A stretch of DNA of 32,367 bases from an uncultured Clostridia bacterium (GCA_944393505.1 CALYAK010000017.1:1-32367); one strand, 5' to 3'; shown: positions 1 to 10,901, numbered from the stretch's first letter. Notes: generated from the sequence alone by a model not told the origin. Translations and numbers: made by a program.

Positions 1-18
1 GTGAAAATTTTATTTTTA

Positions 19-132
19 CTAAATTGTTAATAAGAGGAAACCTTTGCTATTACTACATTTTATTTTTTCGTCATAAGAGAACAAAATTGTTATAACAAGT
101 GCTATTAGTGTTATTCCTCTATTTTTCTTCAT
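19..132 (-). pseudogene. Truncated type IV prepilin-like N-terminus (37 aa)
   Basis: A short minus-strand frame starts MKKNRGITLIALVITI and stops after 37 codons. The start is preceded by a good GGAGG-type ribosome site (complement of cctcctc at 145-151). The K-x-RG-I-T-L-I-A-L-V-I-T-I segment is the prepilin leader and start of the hydrophobic helix seen in many clostridial pilin-like proteins (family knowledge). The helix breaks off after about 10 residues into an unrelated polar tail (FSYDEKIKC...), so this is probably the remnant of a gene cut by deletion or frameshift. It diverges from the XRE gene on its right. Confidence 0.5.
80..98. promoter_or_regulatory. Overlapping AACAA/TTGTT dyads
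   Basis: AACAAAATTGTT (80-91) overlaps the perfect palindrome TTGTTATAACAA (87-98). The same half-sites recur at 200-210 in the promoter of the XRE gene. They may be operator copies for that regulator. These copies also lie inside the prepilin remnant, so chance in AT-rich DNA is possible. Confidence 0.3.
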
Positions 133-168
133 TATCTTTTGTTCCTCCTCTTATTATCTACAAAGTCA

Positions 169-191
169 TTTTAAAACATTTTGTTTTAAAA
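169..191. repeat. 10-bp inverted repeat TTTTAAAACA/TGTTTTAAAA
   Basis: Perfect 10-bp arms (169-178 and 182-191) are separated by TTT. The repeat sits between the divergent prepilin remnant and XRE gene, just upstream of the probable XRE promoter. It could be a regulator site; there is no T-run to make it a convincing terminator. Confidence 0.4.
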
Positions 192-199
192 GTCAATAT

Positions 200-222
200 A
201 ACAAATTGTTCTATTTTATAAT
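200..222 (+). promoter_or_regulatory. XRE promoter with embedded dyad operator
   Basis: A TATAAT box (217-222) lies 29 bp before the XRE start. The dyad AACAAATTGTT (200-210) sits in the -35/-10 spacer, where a repressor would block polymerase. The -35 is weak (tcaata, about 193-198). This suggests autoregulation by the XRE protein (inference). Confidence 0.4.
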
Positions 223-250
223 TTTTATATCTTTGGAAAGGATATAATTT

Positions 251-469
251 ATGAAAACACGTATCAAAAATTTAAGAGAAGATAGCGACCTTACGCAAGA
301 ATATTTAGCAAAGATTCTGAATATTTCTCAAGTTGCATATTCTTATTATGAATTAAATAAAAGATCTGTTCCTGTTGAAGTTTTAATTAAACTAGCAAAC
401 TTTTATCAAACTAGTGTAGATTATTTACTTTATCAGACTGATGAAAGGAAACCATATCCAAAAAAATAA
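251..469 (+). CDS. XRE-family helix-turn-helix regulator, 72 aa
   Basis: A small cytoplasmic DNA-binding protein made almost entirely of one HTH_3 domain (about residues 4-60). It shows the typical pattern of the Cro/C1 fold: LRE(D)..LTQEYLAKILNIS, then YSYYELNKRSVPVE, then LIKLANFYQTSVDYLL. Length is typical for the single-domain members. The start is preceded by a GGAAAGGAT ribosome site. No toxin partner or phage genes are adjacent, so the target is unknown. Dyads at 80-98 and 200-210 are candidate operators. A bidirectional terminator follows the stop. Confidence 0.85.
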   Translation: MKTRIKNLREDSDLTQEYLAKILNISQVAYSYYELNKRSVPVEVLIKLANFYQTSVDYLLYQTDERKPYPKK

Positions 470-512
470 AAATACTACTATATATTTTTACATAGTAGCA
501 TTTTTATTTTTT
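466..512. terminator. Bidirectional intrinsic terminator
   Basis: CTACTAT (474-480) pairs with ATAGTAG (492-498), and the stem extends through flanking A/T runs. A-rich sequence on one side and T-rich on the other serve both the XRE gene and the convergent surface-protein gene ending at 536. Confidence 0.8.
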
Positions 513-535
513 TAATTTATATTATATTTTCATCC

Positions 536-2074
536 TTATTTAATATCTCGATATTGTTGATATTTTCGATAACCAAGTAAAACAATGCAACCTAATATTC
601 CTCCTACAACAATTGCTGTTGCACTTACTCCTGTTTGTGGTAAAACACCTGTTGCTTTTGTATTATCTAAATTTCCAGTTATGGAAGTAGGTGTATTGCT
701 ATTACTACTAGGATTATTATTAACATTATTATTAATATTGTTATTACCGTTATTAATTGTTATCTCTTCTTTTTGTTCCTCTACTAATTGAATTTGTGGA
801 CTACTAGATAATGTAACGGTATAATTTTCATCCTCTACATCTTGATAAGTCAAAACAACTCTTTCGTTTGTTGCAATTGTTTTGTTTAACAAGCTAGTAT
901 TGTTCATATTATTTAGTTTTAGCTTATACCTTACCGTTGCTGATTCGTCTCCTTTTAAAGTACCAATATCCCAAGTAATCGTTTTTGTTTCTGAATCAAT
1001 TTCTTCTGAGATTGTTCCTACACTTGGTTCTCCAACATAGGAAAAGGTAAAATTATTCGTAATATCTTCTGGAAAATAGTCTACAATTTTTACATTATTT
1101 ATTGGATTTTGAATTTTATCGGTTACATCTTGTAAAATATCTTTGGTAATAACCGTATTTACATCTGTATTTTTTACTAGATAGTAACGATCTGCTGTTG
1201 GATTACTTTGTGTTCCAAAGATTCTTTCTGCCGCTGCAAGTTCTTCTTCAACCGTAGCATCCGTATCATATACCGTTCCATCTTTATCAGTATTTCCATC
1301 CGACTCGCTCATTCCTGTTAGCATGGTAATGACATAAATTCCCTCTTCTTTTAAATCTAAAATTGCTTGTTTCGTAATTTCTTGTATCTCTTTTGCTTCT
1401 TCTGTATTAACTTCATTTGCTGCATCCAAGCTTCTAGTCACAGTATTATTTGGAATTCCATCCGTTAATAGGATAACAATTCGGTTAGTACAATCTTTTG
1501 AGAATTCGCTTTCTGCCCTTAGTAATCCAGCCTCTATATTGGTACCACTACTCGTATTTCTTGCTAACTGCTCTTGAATTGCTGTTAGCACTTCGCTCTT
1601 ATTTGTTGTTAATTCTTGTCTTACGATAGCATTGTGAAGCCCTACAAATTCAAATAAACCCCTTCCATGAAAATCGATTAGTCCAACTTTTACATCAGAA
1701 GAAGTTGCGAAAATGGATTCTACTAATTCTGTCGCACTCTCTAAAATGATTTCTTTTCTCGTTTCTCCCGTAGAAGTTACAAAGTCCATACTTGGTGAGT
1801 TATCAACCACCAAAAAGACTTCTGCTCCTGTGGATGCTGTTTCTGTATCTTTTTTCGTATTCGATAACTTTAATTCAACTGTCACTTCTCCCGCTTCTGG
1901 ATTAGAATCTACGATTGTTTTCGAAATACTTCCTTGCTCATTTTCTAATTGCTTTGTTTCACTTGCAGCTTGAACAATTTCCAATTTTGTTTTTTCATTA
2001 GTAGCCTTTACAATTCCAGACATTGTAAACAGGAATACTACCATCATTAATATTCCCATCATTTTCTTTTGCAT
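536..2074 (-). CDS. Sortase-anchored VWA-domain surface protein (LPQTG), 512 aa
   Basis: A cell-wall-anchored surface protein, likely adhesin or pilus-tip-like. In order: signal peptide (about 1-24); VWA domain with MIDAS residues D91-x-S93-x-S95, T178 and D205-G; a DUF11-like beta domain (about 320-400, ending in a WDIGTLKGDESATVRYKL-type strand pattern); an Asn-rich linker; LPQTG at 478-482; a C-terminal hydrophobic helix and a basic tail. MIDAS metal binding and sortase cleavage between T and G follow from the families. The linker is encoded by low-complexity att/tta triplets (about 700-760). It is monocistronic with its own consensus promoter. No sortase gene is in the window. Confidence 0.88.
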   Translation of the reverse strand: MQKKMMGILMMVVFLFTMSGIVKATNEKTKLEIVQAASETKQLENEQGSISKTIVDSNPEAGEVTVELKLSNTKKDTETASTGAEVFLVVDNSPSMDFVTSTGETRKEIILESATELVESIFATSSDVKVGLIDFHGRGLFEFVGLHNAIVRQELTTNKSEVLTAIQEQLARNTSSGTNIEAGLLRAESEFSKDCTNRIVILLTDGIPNNTVTRSLDAANEVNTEEAKEIQEITKQAILDLKEEGIYVITMLTGMSESDGNTDKDGTVYDTDATVEEELAAAERIFGTQSNPTADRYYLVKNTDVNTVITKDILQDVTDKIQNPINNVKIVDYFPEDITNNFTFSYVGEPSVGTISEEIDSETKTITWDIGTLKGDESATVRYKLKLNNMNNTSLLNKTIATNERVVLTYQDVEDENYTVTLSSSPQIQLVEEQKEEITINNGNNNINNNVNNNPSSNSNTPTSITGNLDNTKATGVLPQTGVSATAIVVGGILGCIVLLGYRKYQQYRDIK

Positions 2075-2128
2075 CTGAATATCCCCCTTTATTCTTTCGT
2101 TTATTCCTTTTATCTTTTTTTCATTTTG

Positions 2129-2157
2129 ATTATACTATACGAATTTTTCCAATTCAA
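2129..2157 (-). promoter_or_regulatory. Promoter of the LPQTG surface-protein gene
   Basis: On the minus strand, TTGAAT (2152-2157) and TATAAT (2129-2134) are separated by 17 bp. An AAGGGGG ribosome site follows 8 nt before the start at 2074. Confidence 0.8.
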
Positions 2158-2184
2158 CTATTCTTTTGTCATTTTTATCGCTTT

Positions 2185-3090
2185 TCAAAAGTTTAAATCG
2201 AAATCTGGTACATATTCTTCCTCATGCTCTCCTAATTCTTGGATATATCCATTTTGAAAATCTAAGGTATAGAAATAATTTTCAATTTCTCGATATTCTC
2301 TTTTGGTTAACTTACGATTTAATAACTGGTCTTGTTTTGCTTGGTAGGTTGGAAAATATTGAGCCATTACATTCACATAGATGTCTTCTGGCATATTTTC
2401 TTTGATCCATTTTAAAATATGTTTTGAATTTTGAATGTGATTTGGTAAAACTAAATGTCGTATCATCATTCCTTTTTGAATAATGCCTCTTTCATTAAAA
2501 ATAACTGCTCCTACTTGTCTTTGCATTTCAAAAATTGCTTTGGTTGCTTTTTCAAAATATCGATCTACTTTGGAATATTTTCTTGAAAGTTCATCGGAAT
2601 AATATTTCAGATCTGGTAAATATACATCAATATATCCATTTAATGCTTGAATGGTTTCAAGTTCTTCATAGCTATTGGTATTATAGATAATCGGTAAAAT
2701 AAGACCTCTTGCCTTTGCTTGTTTAATCGCTTCGATGATTTGATAAACATACATCGTCGGTGTCACTAGATTAATGTTATTTGCTCCTTTTTCTTGTAGT
2801 TTCAAAAAAATATCCGCTAGCTTTTCAATGGATATTTCCTTTCCTTTTCCTTCCTGACTAATTTCATAGTTTTGGCAATACAGACAATTTAGATTACAAT
2901 GGGAAAAGAAAACGGTTCCTGAACCGTTTTCTTTACTAATACAAGGTTCTTCAAAGAAATGCAAATCTGCTCGAGCGATTTCAACTCGGTCACTTGCTTT
3001 ACATCTTCCTTTTTGACCTTCTAATCGATTAATTTTACATTGATGAGGACAAATTTTACATTCTTGTAATTCTTCTAACATTTTATCCAA
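2185..3090 (-). CDS. PflA-like radical SAM protein (COG1313 type), 301 aa
   Basis: A radical SAM enzyme related to pyruvate formate-lyase activases. The [4Fe-4S]/SAM motif is C65-NLN-C69-LY-C72. An N-terminal Cys set (C11, C14, C18, C30) is typical of this uncharacterised subgroup and may bind another metal or cluster (family knowledge). The TIM-barrel strands read as expected ([38 protein letters not shown]). The substrate is not known, and no glycyl-radical enzyme lies nearby. The start overlaps the dnaJ stop by 8 nt, so it is the last gene of the chaperone operon; an internal ATG at codon 4 is an alternative start. Confidence 0.85.
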   Translation of the reverse strand: MDKMLEELQECKICPHQCKINRLEGQKGRCKASDRVEIARADLHFFEEPCISKENGSGTVFFSHCNLNCLYCQNYEISQEGKGKEISIEKLADIFLKLQEKGANNINLVTPTMYVYQIIEAIKQAKARGLILPIIYNTNSYEELETIQALNGYIDVYLPDLKYYSDELSRKYSKVDRYFEKATKAIFEMQRQVGAVIFNERGIIQKGMMIRHLVLPNHIQNSKHILKWIKENMPEDIYVNVMAQYFPTYQAKQDQLLNRKLTKREYREIENYFYTLDFQNGYIQELGEHEEEYVPDFDLNF

Positions 3091-4231
3091 ATAATCCTCT
3101 CTTTTTTACCGGTGGTTGTTCATTCATCGTTTTGGCAAGTTGCATTAAAATATCTCTTTGCTCTTTTGATAAACGTTTTGGCACTTGCACTAATACCGTA
3201 AAGATCAAATCACCTTGATAATTTCCATTCACATTCTTAAATCCTTGATTTCGAATCGTAAATTTCGTACCATGCTGTGTTCCTTCCGGAATGGTATATT
3301 TTACTGTTTCTCCTAAGATTGTAGGAATCTCAAGTTCTGCTCCCAATGTTGCTTGTGTAAAAGTAATTGGTATTTCGCAAAAAACATTATCACCTTTTCT
3401 CGTAAAGATATTATTTTTACGTAATCGAATCGTAATGTATAGATCACCTTTTGGTCCACCTTTACTACCTGGTTCTCCTTCTCCTCTTAGGACAATTGTT
3501 TGATTATCATCAATTCCAGCAGGAATTTTTACTTTGATACGAGCTGATTTTCTTACTGTTCCTTTTCCTCGACAATCTAAACAAGGTTCTTTAATAACCT
3601 TTCCGGTACCATTACAGTTTGAACAAGTTCTTGTTGTTTGCATGGTTCCCAAAATGGTATTTTGCGTTTGGCGAATCTGTCCAGTTCCTTTACAAGCAGA
3701 ACAAGTTTCCACTGTTGTGCCTGGTTTTGCACCACTTCCATTACAGGTTTTACAGGTTTCATCTCGACTAATCGTAATTTCTTTCTCAACTCCTGTATAG
3801 GCTTCTTGAAAAGTAATATCAATACTACTTCTTAAATCAGCACCTTTCTTTGGACCATTGTCATTTCTTCTTGAAGAAGAGGAAAATCCTCCTCCAAAGA
3901 AAGATGAGAAGATATCACCTAAATCGCCAAAATCAGAAAATCCATCAAATCCAGAAGAGGAGTAAGAATAGTATCCTCCTCCTGGATTACTACCACCAAA
4001 TCCTTGTGGCCCATCTGGTCCGAATTGATCATACATTCGTCTTTTTTCTGGATTAGATAATGTTTCATATGCTTCGTTAACTTCTTTGAACTTTGCTTCT
4101 GCTTCTTGCTTATTATCTGGGTTTGCATCTGGATGATATTTTTTAGCTAATTTACGATAGGCTTTTTTTAATTCTTCATCCGTTGCATTCTTACTAACAC
4201 CTAAAAGTTCATAATAATCCTTCTTTGCCAT
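3083..4231 (-). CDS. dnaJ: Chaperone DnaJ, 382 aa
   Basis: Hsp40 co-chaperone that stimulates DnaK ATPase and delivers unfolded proteins. It has all type I domains: J domain (1-70) with HPD in [10 protein letters not shown]; a Gly/Phe-rich linker (about 74-120); four CxxCxGxG zinc motifs ([32 protein letters not shown]); and the C-terminal substrate-binding region. Length is normal. It follows dnaK by 26 nt in the HrcA operon and overlaps the radical SAM gene downstream. Confidence 0.97.
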   Translation of the reverse strand: MAKKDYYELLGVSKNATDEELKKAYRKLAKKYHPDANPDNKQEAEAKFKEVNEAYETLSNPEKRRMYDQFGPDGPQGFGGSNPGGGYYSYSSSGFDGFSDFGDLGDIFSSFFGGGFSSSSRRNDNGPKKGADLRSSIDITFQEAYTGVEKEITISRDETCKTCNGSGAKPGTTVETCSACKGTGQIRQTQNTILGTMQTTRTCSNCNGTGKVIKEPCLDCRGKGTVRKSARIKVKIPAGIDDNQTIVLRGEGEPGSKGGPKGDLYITIRLRKNNIFTRKGDNVFCEIPITFTQATLGAELEIPTILGETVKYTIPEGTQHGTKFTIRNQGFKNVNGNYQGDLIFTVLVQVPKRLSKEQRDILMQLAKTMNEQPPVKKRGLFG

Positions 4232-4257
4232 TTTTTCCTCTCTTCATTTTCCTTCTC

Positions 4258-6165
<1,908 letters not shown>

Positions 6166-6690
6166 TTAATTTGCAACAACGACCATAGAATGGCGAATGA
6201 CTCGATTTCCAATTCGATAGCCTTTGCGATACTCTTCTTTTATTTCTTTTTCTCCTAAGTTTTCATCTACCACAGATGCTACTGCCTCATGAAGTTCTGG
6301 GTCAAATGTTTTTCCAACTGCTTCGATTTCTTCTACTCCATTTGCATGAAGAACATCTTTGAATTGTTTTAAAACCAATTCAATTCCTTGTTGATATCCT
6401 TCATCTTCGGTTTTGGTACTAGCTGCTTTTTCCAAGTTGTCTAATACTGGTAAAAGCGAAGTGTAGATGTCGGATACTAAACTTTGATAAAGCGTTTCAC
6501 GCTCTTTCGTACTTCTTTTTTTGTAATTATCGAATTCTGCCATGATGCGTTTATATCGATCCGTTTGTTCATTTAGTTCATTTTTATGTCTTTCGATCTC
6601 TTTTTTTAGTTCAATAATTTCATCGGTTTGTTCCATTTTTTCATCTACTTCTTCTTTTTTCATTTCCTCTTTTTTTATTTCTTCACTCAT
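6166..6690 (-). CDS. grpE: Nucleotide exchange factor GrpE, 174 aa
   Basis: Homodimeric exchange factor for DnaK. A charged N-terminus (EEIKKEEMKKEEVDEK) leads into a long coiled coil (about 20-75), then FDNYKKRSTKERE and the C-terminal beta domain ending NRVIRHSMVVV, which is characteristic. The start at 6690 is chosen because GGAGG (complement of 6696-6700) lies just upstream; a longer in-frame reading (to 6747) would overlap hrcA and lacks a ribosome site. It begins 10 nt after the hrcA stop. Confidence 0.95.
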   Translation of the reverse strand: MSEEIKKEEMKKEEVDEKMEQTDEIIELKKEIERHKNELNEQTDRYKRIMAEFDNYKKRSTKERETLYQSLVSDIYTSLLPVLDNLEKAASTKTEDEGYQQGIELVLKQFKDVLHANGVEEIEAVGKTFDPELHEAVASVVDENLGEKEIKEEYRKGYRIGNRVIRHSMVVVAN

Positions 6691-6700
6691 TTTACCCTCC

Positions 6701-7756
6701 TTATGATTCTTCCTTCGGTTCTTCTGGCTGCTCAAAATTTTCTTCATTTGTTTGATTATCGTTTAATTTACGGTTAATGTATTTCATAACCGAAATTACT
6801 TTTGAATAGTTCATTCGTTTTGGTCCGATAATTCCAATCGTCCCAACATCCTTATTTCCAATTCGATGTTTAAATGTTACAATACTAAAATCTTTTAATT
6901 GATCATTATCATTTTCATCACCGATATAGATATTAATATCTTGTGCAAATCCAGTATCCAAAAGATCAAGCATAATATCTTTTTCATCAATTAAATTAAT
7001 GAACTTTTTGGCAAGCTCTAAACTTTTAAATTCTGGTAAGTCAAAAACTTTATTGGTTCCTTCTAGATAAAAATCTTTTTCGTCATTAATCAATTTTTTC
7101 ATCTGTTCAATGATCGGTCGAATCACTTTTACACTATATTTCATCTCTCGGAATAGATATTCTTCAAAAGGTTGATCAATTGCTTCTAATGGCTTTCCTT
7201 TTAATTTATTATTAAACATATAGCTTAAGGTATCGACTTGTTCTTGATTAATATCATCATCAAATTTGATAATCGTTTCTTTTACTAATCCAGAGTCTGT
7301 TAGAATAACTGCCATTAGCATTCTCGTTCCTAACAAAATAAATTTAATTTCTTCAATCGTTTGAACATTTGGGTTTGGACCAACAGCAACCGTTGTATAG
7401 TGGGTAATCTCTGATAAAGTATTCGTTGTTATTTTGGTTAGTTCCTCGATATTGTTCACTTTCATTTCTAATTTGGATTGAATATATTTAATTTCTTCCA
7501 AACTAAGATTATCATCTTTTAGTAATTCATTCACATAGAAACGATATCCTTTATCGGATGGCACTCTACCACTTGAAGTATGCGGTTTATCTAAGTAACC
7601 TGCTGTTTCTAATTCTGCCATTTCATTACGAATGGTTGCACTACTAAAGTTTAATCCATATTTTTTGGCAATGCTTCCAGAACTGACAGGTTCAGCTGAA
7701 TTGATATATTCATCAATAATTGCTTGCAAAATTCTTTTTTTACGTTCATTTAACAC
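6701..7756 (-). CDS. hrcA: Heat-inducible repressor HrcA, 351 aa
   Basis: Repressor of class I heat-shock genes; it binds CIRCE and is kept active by GroEL (family knowledge). It has an N-terminal winged helix (SSGSIAKKYGLNFSSATIRNEMAELETAGYLDKPHTSSGRVPSDKGYRFYV) and a GAF-like dimerisation core. The GTG at 7756 is preferred over an upstream GTG at 7777 because AAAGGAGAAAG lies immediately before it, and because the upstream codons fall inside the operator. It is first in its operon and controls it. The CIRCE element overlaps the 5' untranslated region. Confidence 0.95.
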   Translation of the reverse strand: MLNERKKRILQAIIDEYINSAEPVSSGSIAKKYGLNFSSATIRNEMAELETAGYLDKPHTSSGRVPSDKGYRFYVNELLKDDNLSLEEIKYIQSKLEMKVNNIEELTKITTNTLSEITHYTTVAVGPNPNVQTIEEIKFILLGTRMLMAVILTDSGLVKETIIKFDDDINQEQVDTLSYMFNNKLKGKPLEAIDQPFEEYLFREMKYSVKVIRPIIEQMKKLINDEKDFYLEGTNKVFDLPEFKSLELAKKFINLIDEKDIMLDLLDTGFAQDINIYIGDENDNDQLKDFSIVTFKHRIGNKDVGTIGIIGPKRMNYSKVISVMKYINRKLNDNQTNEENFEQPEEPKEES

Positions 7757-7770
7757 TTTTCTTTCTCCTT

Positions 7771-7797
7771 TTAGCACTCGAAGGTGTTAACTGCTAA
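7771..7797 (-). promoter_or_regulatory. CIRCE operator (one degenerate arm)
   Basis: TTAGCACTC (7771-7779), a 9-bp spacer, then AACTGCTAA (7789-7797). The consensus is TTAGCACTC-N9-GAGTGCTAA, so one arm is perfect and the other has two changes. It lies between the hrcA promoter and its start, as expected for HrcA autoregulation. Confidence 0.85.
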
Positions 7798-7803
7798 ACT
7801 GCT

Positions 7804-7835
7804 ATTATATTATAACCAAAAAAAGGTATTGTCAA
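7804..7835 (-). promoter_or_regulatory. hrcA operon promoter
   Basis: On the minus strand a perfect TTGACA (7830-7835) is followed by overlapping TATAAT boxes (7809-7814, spacing 15; 7804-7809, spacing 20). The -35 lies in the loop and stem of the hemW terminator. Confidence 0.65.
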
Positions 7836-7846
7836 TACCTTTTTCT
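7818..7846. terminator. hemW terminator
   Basis: A perfect hairpin AAAAAGGTATT (7820-7830), loop GTC, AATACCTTTTT (7834-7844), with a T-run on the minus strand. It ends the prmC-whiA-hemW unit and also contains the -35 box of hrcA. Confidence 0.8.
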
Positions 7847-7876
7847 TGAAAAAATGTGAATTTTGTGTGAACCTTT

Positions 7877-9044
7877 TTAGACAAATTTCTCCCATACAAT
7901 ATTTGCCAAATCAATTCCGCGGTCAGTTAAATAGATCCAATCATCATCAACTTCGAGTAAACCATCTTTCACTAACTGATCTAATTCGAAGTGATAACGA
8001 TAAATTGGATTTTCTGCAAATTTTTCTTTAAATTTTGAAATTTGCACACCTTTTATTTTGCGAAGACCTAAGAGCATATATTCTTTCTTTTGTGATTCCT
8101 CATCTTGCTTTTCGTGGAAAACGAAGTTTTTCTCTGGTCTTTGTTCTTGATAATTACGGATATATTCCTCCAGATTGGCTCGATTGGAATAACGCACACC
8201 ATCGGTATAGGAATGTGCTGCTACGCCAAATCCTAAATATTCTTTTTGTTCCCAACAATCCAAATTATGGCGAGACTCTTTTCCCGGTTTTGCAAAATTT
8301 GAAATCTCGTAATGCTCATAACCTGAAGCTTCTAATAAATTCTTCACGGTCCAATATTCTTTTCGCTCCAATTCTTCTTTTGGAAGTATTAGTTTTCCTT
8401 CTTGAATTTGTTTTTCTAAACTGGTTCCTTCTTCTACAATTAAAGAATAAACGGAAACATGTTCTGGATTAAGTGAAATCACTTTTTGAACACTTTTTTC
8501 TACATCACTTAAATTTTGTTTCGGAAGACCAATCATAAGATCCACATTGATATTTTGAAAACCGCACTTCTCGAGCTGTTTGATAAGTTTGTTCAAACAT
8601 CTCATAAGTATGAATTCTTCCTAAAACTTTTAAAACATGTTCTTGCACTGCTTGTAATCCAATGCTTAATCGATTGATTCCAGCCTTTTTATATTCCATT
8701 AGTTTTTCTCCGGTTATTGTACCGGGATTTACCTCGATGGTAATCTCACAATTTTGTGCTAAATGATAGTTTTCTCGTATCGTTTCTAAAATCTGAGCAA
8801 TCTTATTTTCTTCCAGAAAGGATGGCGTTCCTCCTCCGATATAGATTGTCTGTATTTCAAAAATCTCATCTCTTCCTTCTTCCGAATCCTTCTTATTCTG
8901 TATGTCGACAGATTGAATTTCTTGGATGAGACATGCAAAATATGGTTCCATCAAATCCTGTTTTTGATCAAATGAAACAAAATCACAATATTCACATTTC
9001 TTCGCACAAAATGGAATATGAATATACATCCCCATTGGTTTCAT
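7877..9044 (-). CDS. hemW: HemW radical SAM heme chaperone, +1 frameshift at CGG
   Basis: HemW (formerly annotated as HemN-like coproporphyrinogen oxidase) is a radical SAM protein that handles heme. The first frame (9044 to the shift) holds MYIHIPFCAKKCEYC with C13, C17, C20, then GGGTPS and NRLSIGLQ. The second frame (to 7877) holds NVDLMIGLP, EHYEISNFAKPG and the C-terminal wing. The frames join only by a +1 step at codon 161, CGG (complement of 8562-8564). Reading GAA-GTG-(C)-GGT-TTT gives AREVGF, the exact spacing of the family's AREAGF-type segment, and a 388-aa product of normal length. Without the shift a stop follows 18 codons later. It starts 11 nt after the whiA stop with a GGAGA ribosome site. 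Confidence 0.93.
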
Positions 9045-9055
9045 ATTCGCTCTCC

Positions 9056-9955
9056 TTACTTTCTTCTTAATTCTTCTGCAAATTTTGAAATTGCCTTTAA
9101 GCGATGGCTTACTCCTGATTTTCCAATTGGCTCTTTTAATAGTTGACCTAACTCTACAAAAGATTTTTCTGGATAAGTTACTCTTACTTCTGCAATCTCT
9201 TTTAATTGCTCCGACAGTTCCCCGAATTTTCTTTTTTGCTTAATGAATTGAATATCTTCAATTTGTTTGACTGCAGAATTGATGGTTTTATTCAAATTTG
9301 CTGTCTCACAGTTTACAAGTCGATTGACATTATTTCGGACATCTCGCATAACACGAATCTCTTCAAAACGAAGAACTCCAGAACTCGCTCCGATAAAAGC
9401 TAAAAAGTTTGAAATCTCTTCTCCTTCTTTTAAATAAAGAATGGGACTAGCACTTAATTCCTTCATCTTGATATTCTGTTTTTCAAGTCTTTTCATCATT
9501 TCTTCTTTATTCGAATCTGCTGAAAATTTAATCTCTAAATGATATTTCTTTTCTGGGTTATTAATACTGCCACCTCCCAAAAAAGCTCCCCTTAAGAAAT
9601 CTTTCGTTTTCTGCTCTTCATTTTTTTGAAAAGCTTGCTCCATCTTTTCTTTTCGAATAACAATCATATTTTTTTCTTGAATTTCCAATTCTTCTAGCAA
9701 CTTTCCTTTCGGTAAAAAAATTGAAAAGGTCTTTCCTTGTAGCTCAATGGTATAATCCATAATTCCACAGTTACTTAGTAATTTTGCAAAACGATTAATA
9801 GTATATTGGCTCTCTGTCGAATAGCGTATTTTTTGTCCAACAACAACGGTATTGGCAATCATCAAAAAACCAATTAACTCCATTCGCAGAGAATCTTTTT
9901 TGGTATAGTTATTTATTTTACTTAATTCTTCTTTCACATCAGTTGAAAAAGACAT
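9056..9955 (-). CDS. whiA: Sporulation/cell-division regulator WhiA, 299 aa
   Basis: DNA-binding protein conserved in Gram-positive bacteria. It has the N-terminal MSFSTDVKEELSKI, a LAGLIDADG-type homing-endonuclease-like domain without nuclease residues (RGAFLGGGSINNPEKKYHLEI), and a C-terminal helix-turn-helix (LGQLLKEPIGKSGVSHRLKAISKFAEEL). The prmC stop and whiA start share one base (TAATG), so translation is coupled. Usual neighbours such as rapZ and yvcK are absent here. Confidence 0.95.
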   Translation of the reverse strand: MSFSTDVKEELSKINNYTKKDSLRMELIGFLMIANTVVVGQKIRYSTESQYTINRFAKLLSNCGIMDYTIELQGKTFSIFLPKGKLLEELEIQEKNMIVIRKEKMEQAFQKNEEQKTKDFLRGAFLGGGSINNPEKKYHLEIKFSADSNKEEMMKRLEKQNIKMKELSASPILYLKEGEEISNFLAFIGASSGVLRFEEIRVMRDVRNNVNRLVNCETANLNKTINSAVKQIEDIQFIKQKRKFGELSEQLKEIAEVRVTYPEKSFVELGQLLKEPIGKSGVSHRLKAISKFAEELRRK

Positions 9956-10818
9956 TACGCTTCACTCCTTAATAAAACGACTCGATCTAACCCTGCATAA
10001 TCTTTTCTTTCGTTCCATTGGCTAAGATTCGTTTTTCCCTTTTCTCTTAAATCTTTCCAGATTTGTTTTACCTCTTCTTTCTGATCATAACCAATTTCAA
10101 GAAATAGGAAACCACCTGGTTTTAAGTATTGATTTGCTTGTGCTAATATGTTTCGATAGAAAAATAACCCATCTCCTCCTCCATCTAAAGCAAGTTTTGG
10201 TTCAGCTTGTACTTCTTTCGATAAATTTCCTATGATTTCGGTTTGAATATAGGGTGGATTGGAAACAATTCCATCGAACTTTCCTTGAATTTTCATAAAT
10301 AAATTAGATTGAATCAGTTCCACTTTTTTTTCTACTTGATTTTGCCTTACATTTCTTTTTGCTATATCAAGCGCTTCTTTGCTAATATCGGAAAGAACTA
10401 TCTTTTGAACGGACTTTGCATAAACAGCAATGGAAATTCCCACACATCCGCTTCCTGTACATAAATCTAATAATTCTACTTTTTCTCGTTTCTCTAACTC
10501 TTTTAGTGTCTCTTCTACTAAAATTTCTGTATCTGGTTGTGGAATTAAGACTGATTCATCCACATAAAAAGGTAATTTCATAAATTCTTGATGATGGGTT
10601 AGATATTGAATGGGATAACCTTCTTTTAATTGTTGAAGGTCGTTTTCAAAGGCAAATTCTAATTCTTTTTTTACTTCTTCTTTTTCTTGTTTCATTAATC
10701 CAACGGAATCAGTTCCGAGTAAAGAACCCAGTAATCGATTGATTTTTCTTCTTGGTTCTGAAATTCCTACTTTTTGCAATTCTTGTATTCCTTGCTTTTG
10801 CAATTGCCCTATATTCAC
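9955..10818 (-). CDS. prmC: Release factor glutamine methyltransferase PrmC, 287 aa
   Basis: N5-glutamine methyltransferase that modifies the GGQ glutamine of release factors. SAM-binding motif LLDLCTGSGCVGI (116-128), the catalytic NPPY at 187-190 and AEPKLALDGG downstream are diagnostic. The N-terminal helical substrate-recognition domain is complete. A GTG start follows a GAGAGGT ribosome site. The usual partner prfA is not in the window. First gene of prmC-whiA-hemW. Confidence 0.95.
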   Translation of the reverse strand: MNIGQLQKQGIQELQKVGISEPRRKINRLLGSLLGTDSVGLMKQEKEEVKKELEFAFENDLQQLKEGYPIQYLTHHQEFMKLPFYVDESVLIPQPDTEILVEETLKELEKREKVELLDLCTGSGCVGISIAVYAKSVQKIVLSDISKEALDIAKRNVRQNQVEKKVELIQSNLFMKIQGKFDGIVSNPPYIQTEIIGNLSKEVQAEPKLALDGGGDGLFFYRNILAQANQYLKPGGFLFLEIGYDQKEEVKQIWKDLREKGKTNLSQWNERKDYAGLDRVVLLRSEA

Positions 10819-10863
10819 GCTTTACCTCTCATCATCTTTCAAATTTCTACATTTTTCGCTTTG

Positions 10864-10892
10864 ATTTTATCATCTTTTCTTTTAAAATACAA
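10864..10892 (-). promoter_or_regulatory. prmC-whiA-hemW promoter
   Basis: On the minus strand TTGTAT (10887-10892) and TAAAAT (10864-10869) with a 17-bp spacer, upstream of the prmC GTG start and divergent from the RluA-family gene. Confidence 0.5.
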
Positions 10893-10901
10893 TTCTTTCC
10901 C

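Noticed and set aside
680..770. Triplet repeat tract as a regulatory or CRISPR-like repeat
   Set aside because: It is the low-complexity code for the Asn-rich linker of the LPQTG protein; there are no spaced identical repeats.
3577..4128. Open frames opposite or overlapping dnaJ
   Set aside because: They are shadows of the dnaJ coding sequence, without ribosome sites or recognisable domains.
7877..9044. hemW as two separate genes
   Set aside because: Neither half is a complete domain, the second has no ribosome site, and a single +1 step gives a family-length protein.
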